The notes: a model not told the origin generated them from the letters alone. 64,000 bases of DNA from Lactiplantibacillus pentosus (GCF_003641185.1 NZ_CP032757.1:3410001-3474000), one strand, 5' to 3'; shown: positions 1 to 8,918, counted from the first letter of the stretch. A program made the numbers and translations.

Positions 1-1274
1 CTGCCAGTCATCCCAGCAACTAAGGCAATCGCACCGACGATCCCGTTGGAAAAGGCACCCGTGATCTTGTCGAGCATTGGCCGTACAGCTAAGACAACGG
101 CTTCATTCCGGTTACCATTCTTCAATTGTCCGTATTCGATGGCATCCGTCATCGATAATACCGTGACGAGTTGGGCAAAATTGATGTTGAAGAGGACCAA
201 CCCAATAATCAATAACGTCAAATTAGTATGGGCCACGATAAAGATAATGTAAGCCAAAATCATTGAGCATTGGCCGAGTGCAAACAGGACTTTCCGTGGA
301 ATGAACCGGTTCAAGATTGGGTATAGTGGCGAGGTAACAAAGCCAATCACCGTTGCAACGGCACCAGCAATCCAGAATTCGCTGGGCTTCCCAATCACAA
401 ATTTAAAGAGGTAGAACAAGACACCGTTAGTCGTCACATAAGCTAAAGAATAGAACAGATAGCCGAGACTGACCCACATGATCTGATCGTTTTTAATGAT
501 TCCCATGAAGACGCCTTTGATCGTCGTCTTCTGCTTAGCGGCTTCTCGAATTGCATTGTGTTTTTCACTCGTTCCAAAAGCCACACATAACGCTGACAGG
601 ATCGCCACAATCCCGACAATAATAGCAAACGCTAACCAACCTTGAGGACCCTGAGTATGCTTCCCTGTCGCCATAAAGGTAAAGTAAGTCGTAATCGGTA
701 CCACGACCATCGTCAGGCCGTTCCAACCAATCGTTCCAGTAAAACTACCTAATGCGGTATAAATCCCACGGGCGTGACTGTCTTCACTGATTGCGGGAAC
801 CATGCCCCAATATGAAACGTCAGTTAATGAGTAAAAAACATCTAGAATAATAAATAAAATTACGAAAACAATAGCAAATAGAATCCAATTAACTTTGGCT
901 AAGCCAAAAATGCCTGAAAAGATCACGACTAATAAGACTGAACTGACAATACTCCCAATCACTTGCCACGGCGTAAATTTGCCCCAGCGCGTCTCGGTAT
1001 TATCAACAATATTCCCAAGAATCGGGTCGACGACGACTTCCGCTAACCGAATCACAACGACTAATCCGGTAATTAGCCCAATCAGTCGATTGGCGATGGC
1101 CGGTGCAACCCCGCTAAACATCCCGCTGGTCACGAACACGATAAAGTACGTACTTAACGCGCCATAAAAGGCCGAATGACCGAGATTACCAAGTCCAAAC
1201 GCCACGCCTTCGTTGATTTGGCGCCATGACAGCTTCTTCTTCGTCACTGGTTGTTGTTCCACATTTTGTTCCAT
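1..1274 (-). CDS. GPH-family sugar:cation symporter, C-terminus outside the window
   Basis: Reading leftward from an ATG at 1274, the frame stays open to base 1. It gives a polytopic membrane protein starting MEQNVEQQPVTKKK and then the GPH signature region (FGLGNLGHSAFYGALSTYF, and later VDPILGNIVDNT). This matches the permease part of the LacS-type protein at 21030-22988, a clear paralogue. It should take up a galactoside in symport with a cation or in exchange for galactose. The start lies 18 bp after the lacA stop with a GGGGTG ribosome site between, so it is the second gene of a lacA operon. Whether a C-terminal IIA domain is present cannot be seen. Lactose, raffinose or another galactoside are all possible substrates. 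Confidence 0.88.
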   Translation of the reverse strand, partial: MEQNVEQQPVTKKKLSWRQINEGVAFGLGNLGHSAFYGALSTYFIVFVTSGMFSGVAPAIANRLIGLITGLVVVIRLAEVVVDPILGNIVDNTETRWGKFTPWQVIGSIVSSVLLVVIFSGIFGLAKVNWILFAIVFVILFIILDVFYSLTDVSYWGMVPAISEDSHARGIYTALGSFTGTIGWNGLTMVVVPITTYFTFMATGKHTQGPQGWLAFAIIVGIVAILSALCVAFGTSEKHNAIREAAKQKTTIKGVFMGIIKNDQIMWVSLGYLFYSLAYVTTNGVLFYLFKFVIGKPSEFWIAGAVATVIGFVTSPLYPILNRFIPRKVLFALGQCSMILAYIIFIVAHTNLTLLIIGLVLFNINFAQLVTVLSMTDAIEYGQLKNGNRNEAVVLAVRPMLDKITGAFSNGIVGAIALVAGMTG

Positions 1275-1292
1275 TAGTTTCACCCCGTTTAT

Positions 1293-3344
1293 TTATTTTG
1301 GCATCGTGTAAACTTGAACACCGTAACCGGCTAGTGCTTGTTCTCCCTGTACCGATTGGTCACTGAATACAGCGTGTAACGGTTGAGCCAACGTCACAGT
1401 GGTCGGCTGGTGACTAAAATTAATCACGAAATAATAGCGTTCCGTTGCATTCTCACGAACTTGAATCGCGACTTTTGGCGTTGCTTTGGTGATTGGTAAG
1501 CTTGGCTTGAGTTCAAGTTGAATCGCCAATTGTTCATAGAAGGCCGCCAAAAAGTCAGTATCTGTTCGAGCCGCAAGATAGTATGCGCTTCCATTTCCGA
1601 GCGTGTTTTTAGTCACTGCGGGTGTGCCGGCATAGAAATCCTTTTGGTAAGTGCCCAGCGTCTCGGCCGTCGTCGTCTCGATCACATCACAGTAATCATT
1701 GATTTGATAAGCTTGATGATAGGCCGTTAATGCATTGTGCTGTTGCGGATATAACGTATCCGTTTCTTGTACCTTGAGGCCATAGGTTGCTTGAAAATCG
1801 GCTAACCCATCACCCTGGTAGGCCAAGAAATCACGGTCAACAACGCCTGTGATATAGGTACCGACTAAGTGTCCACCCTGTTCAACATAGGCCTTTAGTT
1901 TGGCCGCAAACGCCGCACTCATCATAAAGTGCATCGGGTCGATGATGAGGTCATATGCGGATAAATCATCGGTCGTTGAGAGGATTTCGACTGGAATGTC
2001 ATGTTCCCAGAAATATTGATAATGTTCTTGAATCGTCCGCCAATATTGCTTGGTCTCATTGGCATAATTGCGCGCATCATCCAGGGCCCACATGTTATCG
2101 TAATCGAAGACGATGCCGACTTTTGCCCTCAAACGCGTTGTTGCGTGTGCCGCTTGTAGCTGTTGCAAATCTTGCCCCACTTGTTGGACATCCTTGAAGG
2201 CCCGGGTCTTAGTTCCCCGATGATTGGTAACGACTGCCCCGTGAAACATTTCAGAAGCTCCCAATGATTGGTGCAGTTGGAAATATAAGACGGAGTCCGC
2301 GCCATGGGCAATCTGTTGCAAGCTGCCCATTTCGTGCATGCCAGGACGTTTGGCCCGGTTGTACGGATGCCAATTGACTTGCGATGGCGTGCTTTCCATA
2401 ATTAGGTAGTTATCATGCTTGAGGCTCCGCATCGTATCATTCATCAAAGCAGTCTTCATAGCTAAGTGCGCGGTGCTTTCATAGCCATTGCTCCAGTTCG
2501 GATAAGAATCCCAGCTAACAATATCGACATGCTTAGCAAATTTTTGATAGTCCAAGTCGTAGAAGACGTGTGACTCGGATGGATTGCCACCCATAAAGTT
2601 GGCCGTAACTGGTACGTTCGGTGTGAGCTCACGTAGCGGTTGGATTTCCGATTCAAAGAAATCAATCGTCTGGTCAGTCACAAACCGGCGCCAGTCCAGA
2701 TTTAAGCCCATCACCCCAGTATCTCCTAATGGTGACGGTGCTTGGACCTGATCCCAGCTCGTATAATCATGACTCCAAAAGTCATTCCAATAAGCGTGAT
2801 TCAAATGGTCTAAGGTCTGATACTTTTTTTGAATCCACTGACGAAAGGCCGCCTGACACAAGTCACAGTAACAAGCACCACCGTATTCATTGGAGATATG
2901 CCACAGTAACAAGCTCGGTCGCTTACCATATCGTTCCGCTAACTTCCGATTGATGGCTTGCACCTTTTCACGATAAATGGGAGAGGTAAAACAATGGTTA
3001 TGGCGCTCACCAAATTGATTCCGTTGGCCCTGTTCATTGACCCGCAACACTTCTGGATACTTTTCAGCCAACCAACGTGGCCGGGCACCGCTTGGCGTTG
3101 ACAGGATAATCTTGGTTCCTTGCGCTTCAGCTTGATCAAAGATTTCATCCAGCCAACTGAAGTCATAATGCCCCTCAGAAGGCTCTAACTTATCCCAAGC
3201 AAAAATACCCAACGTTACCGTATTAATTTTGGCTTGCTTAAATGCTTTAAAATCTTGTTTGATGACGCCGGGTTGGTCCAGCCATTGATCTGGATTGTAA
3301 TCACCACCATGTAAAAATTCAGTGGTCTTGATTGGATTGGTCAT
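1293..3344 (-). CDS. lacA: GH42 beta-galactosidase LacA
   Basis: Cytoplasmic GH42 beta-galactosidase of 683 residues, normal for the family. The TIM barrel begins with GGDYNPDQW. The acid/base Glu is near residue 153 (HISNEYGG) and the nucleophile Glu near 317 (YLIMESTPSQ). The CYCDLC stretch just after the acid/base fits the zinc-binding cysteines of this family. I start at the ATG at 3344 (MTNPIKTTEF), which has GAGGGTG upstream. The longer open frame to 3413 would run through the promoter and a cre-like sequence (AAGCGCTT near 3400). It forms an operon with the downstream GPH permease and diverges from the LacI-type gene at 3590. The preferred substrate (lactose or plant galacto-oligosaccharide) is not readable from sequence. 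Confidence 0.93.
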   Translation of the reverse strand: MTNPIKTTEFLHGGDYNPDQWLDQPGVIKQDFKAFKQAKINTVTLGIFAWDKLEPSEGHYDFSWLDEIFDQAEAQGTKIILSTPSGARPRWLAEKYPEVLRVNEQGQRNQFGERHNHCFTSPIYREKVQAINRKLAERYGKRPSLLLWHISNEYGGACYCDLCQAAFRQWIQKKYQTLDHLNHAYWNDFWSHDYTSWDQVQAPSPLGDTGVMGLNLDWRRFVTDQTIDFFESEIQPLRELTPNVPVTANFMGGNPSESHVFYDLDYQKFAKHVDIVSWDSYPNWSNGYESTAHLAMKTALMNDTMRSLKHDNYLIMESTPSQVNWHPYNRAKRPGMHEMGSLQQIAHGADSVLYFQLHQSLGASEMFHGAVVTNHRGTKTRAFKDVQQVGQDLQQLQAAHATTRLRAKVGIVFDYDNMWALDDARNYANETKQYWRTIQEHYQYFWEHDIPVEILSTTDDLSAYDLIIDPMHFMMSAAFAAKLKAYVEQGGHLVGTYITGVVDRDFLAYQGDGLADFQATYGLKVQETDTLYPQQHNALTAYHQAYQINDYCDVIETTTAETLGTYQKDFYAGTPAVTKNTLGNGSAYYLAARTDTDFLAAFYEQLAIQLELKPSLPITKATPKVAIQVRENATERYYFVINFSHQPTTVTLAQPLHAVFSDQSVQGEQALAGYGVQVYTMPK

Positions 3345-3399
3345 TTGCAACGCACCCTCACTTTTCTGTCTAATCAATTTATCTTTAACAGCTCTTATG

Positions 3400-3520
3400 A
3401 TAAGCGCTTTCATTGCCGGATGTAACCCGTTTTACTAAAATAATTACTAAATATGAGTAAACAAGATTTACGTTTCGTTTATTAGCGTTACTGCTTTTAT
3501 TTCCGCGAATGAAAGCGTAT
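3400..3520. promoter_or_regulatory. Divergent lacA/lacR control region with GalR/LacR-type dyad and cre-like sequence
   Basis: The 245 bp between lacA and lacR contain TTTTACTAAAA at 3430-3440, followed at once by another ACTAAAT/GAGTAAAC stretch. The same 11-mer occurs before galK, and its reverse complement before lacS. A cre-like TGAAAGCGCTTATCA lies on the minus strand near 3400-3414, and a half cre (TGAAAGCG) near 3509. I infer LacI-family repression plus catabolite control. No binding was tested. Confidence 0.5.
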
Positions 3521-3589
3521 TATTACTGTGAAGGTATTTCAATTAGTAACCAATTGTTTATTAATCCACATTGAGAGGGGTGTGTTTCA

Positions 3590-4597
3590 ATGCCAACTAT
3601 TCGTGAAATTGCCGCTAAGGCTGGCTACTCACCAGCGACTGTCTCGCGGCTATTAAATAACGACCCGACATTTTCAATCTCAGATCACGCGCGTCAAAAG
3701 ATTCTCCAGACGGCTCAAAACTTAAATTATCAGCAGCCGAACACGACTCACGGCCTGACTTACCAGGTTGCGGTCATTTTTGCGGTGCAGCCGAAACAAG
3801 AATTAGAAGATATTTATTTCAGCAATCTCCGGCAAGGGCTAGTGGAACATGGTAAACAGGCTAATCTGGACCTGAATTTTTATCCTGACATTGACCACAT
3901 CCCCGCCGATATCGATGGGGTCATGGCGGTCGGTGAATTCGACACCCCAACCCTCAAGTGCTTGCGGCAACTGACGCCTCACCGGATCTTTGTCGATTCC
4001 AACCCGGATCCGCGACATTTCAATTCGGTTCAACCAAATCTGCAAGCCATCACTGAGTACGCGATCGACCAATTAATCGCTGCCGGCAAGACGCCAATTG
4101 GGCTCATTAACGGTGGTTATTGGAGTAAAGATCAACAAGTCACCCATCATCAAGACCCACGACAAAAGTACTTTGAAAGTCGCTTGCGTGAATTGCAGCT
4201 CTTCGACGAACGATTTATGTTCGTTGGTGGCTCTTTTTCAGTTGCCAGTGGCTATCAACTAGGTCAGCAGGTCGTTCAATCGTTGTCCAGACAGGCACTC
4301 CCTAAAGGATTCCTAATCGGTTCAGACCCCCTAGCAGTCGGTGTCTTACAGGCTTTCAACGAAAACAAGATCACCGTTCCCGCTGACACATCAATCATCA
4401 GCATCAACGATATTGACATTGCCCGCTACGTCTCACCGCCATTGACCACTTTTCATATTGATACGGATGACATCGCGGCACAGGCAATTGCGACACTTAA
4501 AGATACCATCATCTTTGATCGTCCTCAGAAACGGATGGTCTTAGTCGATGCGAAATTAGTCTATCGTAAGAGTTTTCTAAAGCCGAGCACTGATTAA
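3590..4597 (+). CDS. lacR: LacI/GalR-family transcriptional regulator
   Basis: 335-residue LacI-family repressor. The N-terminal helix-turn-helix (IREIAAKAGYSPATVSRLLNN, residues 3-23) is followed by the hinge and a periplasmic-binding-like effector domain ending with the dimer-type INDIDIARYVSPPLTTFHID. The ATG follows GAGAGGGGTG. It diverges from lacA across a region with candidate operators, so it most likely represses the lacA-permease operon and itself until a galactoside-derived inducer appears. The symbol follows usual usage for this locus; rafR is an alternative name. A strong hairpin follows the stop. Confidence 0.85.
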   Translation: MPTIREIAAKAGYSPATVSRLLNNDPTFSISDHARQKILQTAQNLNYQQPNTTHGLTYQVAVIFAVQPKQELEDIYFSNLRQGLVEHGKQANLDLNFYPDIDHIPADIDGVMAVGEFDTPTLKCLRQLTPHRIFVDSNPDPRHFNSVQPNLQAITEYAIDQLIAAGKTPIGLINGGYWSKDQQVTHHQDPRQKYFESRLRELQLFDERFMFVGGSFSVASGYQLGQQVVQSLSRQALPKGFLIGSDPLAVGVLQAFNENKITVPADTSIISINDIDIARYVSPPLTTFHIDTDDIAAQAIATLKDTIIFDRPQKRMVLVDAKLVYRKSFLKPSTD

Positions 4598-4613
4598 ATT
4601 TGTAAAATACCAC

Positions 4614-4682
4614 CAAAAAAAGACATTTTTGACAAACAGTTTGGCGGCCTTTCGCACGAACTGGTGTTAAAAATGTCTTTTA
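4614..4682 (+). terminator. Terminator after lacR
   Basis: A long imperfect hairpin pairs AAAAGACATTTTTGACA with TGTTAAAAATGTCTTTTA and ends in TTTTATTAAT just after the lacR stop. The loop is large (about 30 bases). Confidence 0.6.
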
Positions 4683-4797
4683 TTAATGCTTAAGTAAATC
4701 TAATCTTGCTTTGCGATTGCACTATTTTCTGTTTATCCGATTGGCAACGGACTAGTTACTAATTTCTTTAATAGCTATCGCCAAACCACTGGCCCGC

Positions 4798-6096
4798 CTA
4801 TTGTGCCTCCGCCTGCGGATAAGTAATCAGATTACCACTTTCAAAAGCTGGTAGGCCTTTAACGGCACGATACATCGCCCGTTCGATTTGTTGCAGACCG
4901 CCACCATTGGCAATGGCCATTTTGAGGTCATATTGTTTGACCGCCTTGCTCAATGCTTTGGATGTCGCGTGCTTATTTTGGTTTTGGACCATGACGACAA
5001 TATCTGTTTGGCTGAGTTGTTGATTGTAGAAGCTGGCGCTGTTGCTATGTTTGAAGGCGTCAATCAGTAGTGCATGACCGTTGTGTTCATCAATCAACTG
5101 GGTGATCTGCTGCTGCCGGGTGTTGGCGTCACCCATGACAACGGCGACCGTTTGGGCTTTTAAATCAAAGGCTAACGTTTGAATTGGTTCGGCCGGACCG
5201 GTAGAAGTGGTCGACTTGACCCGTTTTTCAGGTCGATTCGCCTGTGCGCCCAGGGGCCGATGACTATGATGGACATAGCGAACGACTGGTTTGTCAGGCT
5301 GCTCATTAAACCAAGCGAGGTCGACTAACTGGCCATCATTGATCCGTTGCCGCAGGGCGTCGCGACCTGAAATTTTAAAGGTTTCAACGGCGGGATTAAC
5401 ACTCGCTAATGGGGTGCCTTGGTAATTTTGGGTAATCTGATAAGTATCATCAAATGAGTTGTAGTTAACAACGTAGAGCGGGGCCACGGTAATTAAATTT
5501 GGAACCTCCGCGTGACTCAAGATTTTTTCAATATAGGGATGATTCTTGCCTCTTTGCATTGTTCCGACTTGAACCCAATCGCCATTTTGAATTTCTAATT
5601 GTCTAGCTAGGATTTCATCGTAATAGTAATGTGGTGCTTTGTCATTATCTGGATCAATTAAATCAAACCCTTTTAGTCGCCGTCTAACTTGCATCACGGT
5701 ATGGTTTGGTTCATCTGGAGATGGTTTAGTTGATTGGGTGACCAGCTCAGTGGATGTTTTTTCAGCTGTTGTTTTTTCAATTGCTGGTCCCTCAGTTGTC
5801 GACGACTCAGTATTTGTTTTCTCAATTGCTGGTTTCTCAGTATTTGTCTTTTCAATTGTCGGCCGATCCGTATTCAGTGTTGCTTCATTTTTAACAGTCG
5901 GCTCCGGTCTTGACTGTGTGGGTACTTCTGAATGGGTATCTTCTTTATTTTCTGTCTGTTCTAGTGGTGTCTCAGATGCGGCTAATTTTAAAATTTCTTG
6001 GATGGTCACAGCGCCGCTTGCTAAGCCATCGTCAGTCGGTTGAATCATGGCCAGTGTTTTTTCAATGGCCATTCGATAATCACGATATTTCTGCAT
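4798..6096 (-). CDS. DUF2325-like protein with a Thr/Glu/Lys-rich repeat linker
   Basis: 432 residues after a strong GAGGAGGAT ribosome site. Residues 1-40 are a short structured head. Residues about 41-135 are low complexity, with near-repeats of IEKTNTE around 79-117, probably a disordered spacer. Residues about 140-265 form a middle domain (VRRRLKGFDLIDPDN...), and the C-terminal part (about 310-432) has a nucleotide-binding-like alternation (VAVVMGDANTRQQQITQLI, TDIVVMVQNQNKHATSKALSKAV). That tail resembles DUF2325, an unassigned family often beside mobile or stress genes; the assignment is from pattern only. It stands alone on the minus strand in the accessory patch between lacR and the Fic module. 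Function unknown. Confidence 0.6.
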   Translation of the reverse strand: MQKYRDYRMAIEKTLAMIQPTDDGLASGAVTIQEILKLAASETPLEQTENKEDTHSEVPTQSRPEPTVKNEATLNTDRPTIEKTNTEKPAIEKTNTESSTTEGPAIEKTTAEKTSTELVTQSTKPSPDEPNHTVMQVRRRLKGFDLIDPDNDKAPHYYYDEILARQLEIQNGDWVQVGTMQRGKNHPYIEKILSHAEVPNLITVAPLYVVNYNSFDDTYQITQNYQGTPLASVNPAVETFKISGRDALRQRINDGQLVDLAWFNEQPDKPVVRYVHHSHRPLGAQANRPEKRVKSTTSTGPAEPIQTLAFDLKAQTVAVVMGDANTRQQQITQLIDEHNGHALLIDAFKHSNSASFYNQQLSQTDIVVMVQNQNKHATSKALSKAVKQYDLKMAIANGGGLQQIERAMYRAVKGLPAFESGNLITYPQAEAQ

Positions 6097-6179
6097 ATAT
6101 TATCCTCCTCGATTTAAAATTTAGTTTGGTACGCTCTATTATCAATGAAACAGCGCTACTTTACCAGTGTCTTCAAAAG

Positions 6180-6776
6180 TTACCCTTCCAACACCGCCAA
6201 AAACACCTGGCCCATCAGTGCTGCATCATCCGCCACTGAGGCGCGCATATAAGCGGCTTGTTGTTCCTGAGTATAATTGATCTCGAAGCCATGTTGCCGC
6301 GCTAAAACGGCCGTGAATAGCCGGGTCGTCCGTCCATTACCTTCACGGAACGGATGAAACATATTGATTTCAGTCACGAGACTGCCTAACGCCTGGGCGA
6401 TTTTTTCACGGTCGTCGGGCAATTGTGCATAATCGTCGAGTTGGCGCTGAATATCTAATTCGGCATTGCCGAACAGGGCGACGGGATGAAAAAACGTGAC
6501 GACTCCGTTCGCCGTTTTGTTGAAATCAACTTCGCGATAGTGGCCGGCCCAATCGTAAATTTTATCCAGTAAATAAGCATTGATTAGCTTCATTTCTTCA
6601 ATCTTACGTCCGGTCAACTGATAACCATCTGGTAGTTTATAGTCTGCAACAGCCAACGCTTTCTGCCTATCAATCGTATAATCATACTCAAGTTGATGGA
6701 GAATCTCTGCATCCGTAATATTTAACAGATTCCGCAATGTGCCATTTGGTTGTAGGTAATCTTCCCAGCGCTTCAT
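6180..6776 (-). CDS. Fic-domain AMP/phosphoryl-transferase (toxin candidate)
   Basis: 198-residue single-domain Fic protein. The active loop is complete: HPFREGNGRTTR at residues 141-152, with catalytic His141. Fic enzymes usually move AMP from ATP to a Ser/Thr/Tyr of a target such as topoisomerase subunits. The start overlaps the stop of the upstream HTH gene by four bases (ATGA), so the two are translationally coupled. The protein has no obvious inhibitory (S/T)xxxE(G/N) helix of its own, and that motif is found in the upstream gene instead. The target is unknown. Confidence 0.87.
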   Translation of the reverse strand: MKRWEDYLQPNGTLRNLLNITDAEILHQLEYDYTIDRQKALAVADYKLPDGYQLTGRKIEEMKLINAYLLDKIYDWAGHYREVDFNKTANGVVTFFHPVALFGNAELDIQRQLDDYAQLPDDREKIAQALGSLVTEINMFHPFREGNGRTTRLFTAVLARQHGFEINYTQEQQAAYMRASVADDAALMGQVFLAVLEG

Positions 6777-7219
6777 TTGCTGGTAGCCGATTTTTCATTC
6801 AAAATCTGGTCTAGCATCTCCTGAACAGTTGGAGAGCCTTCAACATATGAACGTTGTGCCATCTGAATATCAAACTTCGTTGGTTCAAAGCCCTCATACA
6901 TATTACTGATAATGGCATTCAGAGTTGCCCGATACTCCTTGCGATTCCGAAATGGCACGTCCATAATCGTCAGTTTTTGGTCATCGTGTTCTAGATACAT
7001 AATTTGATCGTCCTCCTTGAATTGTGTCAATGCAGGCAAAACTGCATCATCCGCTGCCAAAATTTGAATCAAGCGCACCGCGGCGCCACTTGGTTGATAG
7101 TCTGCTTGTTCCCAGTGTTGCACCGTTCGAACTGATGTGTTGAGTAGCTTCGCCAGTTGGGCTTGACTAATTCGGTAATGTTGCCGAATTTGTTTGAGCG
7201 TTGCCGCTGTCGATTTCAT
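6773..7219 (-). CDS. HTH regulator fused to a VbhA-like Fic antitoxin segment
   Basis: 148 residues from the ATG at 7219 (MKSTAATLKQIRQHYRIS). The longer frame to 7285 is rejected because it crosses the TATAAT box and the operator; GAGGTG sits 6 nt before the chosen ATG. The N-terminal HTH (QAQLAKLLNTSVRTVQHWEQ) is XRE/HigA-like. In the C-terminal third, SNMYEG followed by FEPT fits the (S/T)xxxE(G/N) motif with which class I Fic antitoxins block the ATP site, and YVEGSPTVQEML resembles the rest of such antitoxins. I infer one protein that neutralises Fic and represses its own promoter. Confidence 0.75.
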   Translation of the reverse strand: MKSTAATLKQIRQHYRISQAQLAKLLNTSVRTVQHWEQADYQPSGAAVRLIQILAADDAVLPALTQFKEDDQIMYLEHDDQKLTIMDVPFRNRKEYRATLNAIISNMYEGFEPTKFDIQMAQRSYVEGSPTVQEMLDQILNEKSATSK

Positions 7220-7221
7220 TT

Positions 7222-7379
7222 CCATCACCTCACCGCTATTATACCCTTCAAGGGTAGATCTGTCCTGTTTACGAACTTGCGCCACCCCAACACACCACTC
7301 ATAACAAGCAAGCCATATTATTTAGATACGCAATTCATTGGTGCTGCCATTTTTTAAATCGAATAAAATCTAGTTCATT
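7222..7379. repeat. Copy A of a duplicated leader/promoter segment
   Basis: The sequence upstream of the antitoxin gene resembles that upstream of the GNAT gene (7943-8105). Shared in order are CATCACCTCA, CCCTTCAA, GATACGCAATTCAT, and a T-run followed by TCGAATAA. Confidence 0.6.
7238..7256 (-). promoter_or_regulatory. -10 box and overlapping 15-bp palindrome of the Fic/antitoxin operon
   Basis: On the minus strand a perfect TATAAT (7238-7243) abuts the dyad TACCCTT-C-AAGGGTA (7242-7256). Its position over the -10 element suits autorepression by the HTH antitoxin. Confidence 0.65.
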
Positions 7380-7437
7380 GTCGATGTCTAACGATTGGCA
7401 CAAAAATCCACTAAAGATTAGTGACTTTGCGGCCATT

Positions 7438-7941
7438 TCAATGGTTCATTTCATCAACTTGCCTTGAGACGTTTTTTTTCATCAGAATAAATTCATATTC
7501 CGAATTATTAGAAGCAACCATCTCAGTACCAACTTTCACATAACCGGCCTTAATATAGACCTTGATGGCTCGTTCATTGAACGCCACCACTGATAAAACT
7601 AATGTTTGATACTTCTGATGTTGCAAAACAAAATGTTCAATCAACTTCAGAAACGATAACCCAAGCCCCTGACCAGTTAGATTAGGTTTAAGCCCCAACC
7701 CGATTTCTGCCTTTCGTGCTGATAACGGCTCAATACAAAAGTAGCCGGTCAACTCATCATCATTGACAACCTGAAAATAGCGGTCTCCTCTTAAGCCTGG
7801 CGAGATAATTTCTTCAAAATCCTCGGGGTCTTCGGCCATATCATAAAATGAATAGACGCCCTCATAATGCCAATCATTGGCGATTGCTTCTGCATTATGC
7901 TGAGAAAGCGTCTCAATCTTCATATTTTTGAACTGTTCCAT
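7438..7941 (-). CDS. GNAT-family N-acetyltransferase
   Basis: 167 residues, one GNAT fold. The acetyl-CoA loop is visible as LTGQGLGLSFL (RxxGxG/A-type), followed by the usual FNERAIKVYIKAGYVKVG segment. The ATG at 7941 has GAGGTG 8 nt upstream. GNATs of this shape acetylate small molecules, ribosomal proteins or tRNA-linked substrates; the substrate here is unknown. Its leader is a diverged copy of the antitoxin-gene leader, so the two genes may share regulation or an insertion history. Confidence 0.82.
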   Translation of the reverse strand: MEQFKNMKIETLSQHNAEAIANDWHYEGVYSFYDMAEDPEDFEEIISPGLRGDRYFQVVNDDELTGYFCIEPLSARKAEIGLGLKPNLTGQGLGLSFLKLIEHFVLQHQKYQTLVLSVVAFNERAIKVYIKAGYVKVGTEMVASNNSEYEFILMKKNVSRQVDEMNH

Positions 7942-7942
7942 T

Positions 7943-8105
7943 CATCATCACCTCATTAAAATTGTGCCCTTCAAAAGTAGCACTGTTCGACTTACAAGTT
8001 TTCTCTCCTGAACACATCAACCATCGTAGACAGGGCCTTCTTATTTATAGATACGCAATTCATCCGCGCTAACCCTTTTTTTAATCGAATAACATTAATC
8101 TCATT
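7943..8105. repeat. Copy B of the duplicated leader/promoter segment
   Basis: Diverged copy of 7222-7379, lying before the GNAT gene. The palindrome seen in copy A is broken here (CCCTTCAAAAGTAG), so any operator function is probably weakened. Confidence 0.58.
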
Positions 8106-8166
8106 TTCCAAACTGCAAATTGCAACATTTAAAGGCCGAGGTCTTGCACCGTCTCTGGCCAACTCA

Positions 8167-8335
8167 TCATTTTAAAATGATCCTTTTCCATTCCTGATCA
8201 TTAGCCTGTCCCTCGTCCCAATCCGCCAACTTCTTGCTTGATAAAATCGGATTTACTGATATGATGCGCTGTCTTATACGCACTCAACAACGTCTCAGTG
8301 GCTTCATCAAAATGACTGGTAATATCCTGTGTCAT
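8167..8335 (-). pseudogene. Fragment of a small acidic protein with one frameshift
   Basis: The ATG at 8335 opens MTQDITSHFDEATETLLSAY and continues to IKQEV. The frame then runs into a TAA at 8201-8203. Removing one G near 8223-8229 restores a longer tail (ADWDEGQANDQEWKRIILK) ending at 8167. The composition is protein-like on both sides. Either it is a decayed gene or the short 44-residue form is real. Confidence 0.4.
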
Positions 8336-8525
8336 CGTCAATCAGTCCGTCTTTCTCGTTTAGCAGTTCAACATTTACCCACCAGCCAATTCTAATTGTT
8401 ACTGGATTTCTTACTTGGTTAGCGCCATTATACCAGTCCTTGTCCCCTAATACTGCGTACCGGACTTTAACGTTAACATTATTTATATTAACGTTCCTTG
8501 AACGTATTAACAGTCTGCCACCAAT
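8307..8525 (-). pseudogene. Open fragment without a start codon, possible decayed exported protein
   Basis: A 72-residue open stretch with protein-like composition (VKVRYAVLGDKDWYNGANQ, ending in DDDTGYYQSF) has no ATG/GTG/TTG at its head. A hydrophobic segment in another frame immediately upstream (VILSGVLISFLLVGSSNW, near 8540-8595) could be its lost N-terminal anchor. Its end overlaps the start of the fragment at 8335. No family recognised. Confidence 0.3.
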
Positions 8526-8592
8526 TCAAGCCAGTTGCTACTGCCAACGAGCAAAAATGAAATTAGTACACCCGAAAGTATCACCAAAATAA

Positions 8593-8769
8593 GCGCCCAT
8601 TACTACGGCACCTGCTATTCGGAATAATAAAATTGATAACTACGAAAATTTAGTATACGATATTACCGTATTCAATAATGGTTTGGCGTTACCCCGTTTG
8701 ATCAATAGTCAATCAATTCGTGGGCTTGGAAGTCCGTATCAAATGCGCCCACCAAAGTTTTTTATCTGA
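8593..8769 (+). pseudogene. Open fragment without a start codon, plus strand
   Basis: 58 codons bounded by TAA at 8590 and TGA at 8767 encode a plausible peptide (NYENLVYDITVFNNGLALPR) but lack a start. It may be the end of a lost gene or chance. Apart from these fragments I see nothing firm between 8106 and 8918. Confidence 0.2.
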
Positions 8770-8918
8770 CAGTCTATTTTTAGCCGGAATGTTAATGTTT
8801 ACTTGTAACAGTACAGCAGTGAAGTCGAACTAACATTAGCTAAAGCGAGCGGTATAAAAATTAACGAACGTTTGTGAGATTGCAAATTTTACTTGAAATA
8901 CAATTTTGGAGGGCAACC

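Noticed and set aside
5639..6043. 134-residue plus-strand frame rich in Val/Phe/Ser
   Set aside because: It mirrors the low-complexity linker of the minus-strand DUF2325-like gene and has no start signals.
8329..8592. 87-residue plus-strand frame
   Set aside because: Composition (SFSFSSS...) is not protein-like and it lies opposite better open fragments on the minus strand.
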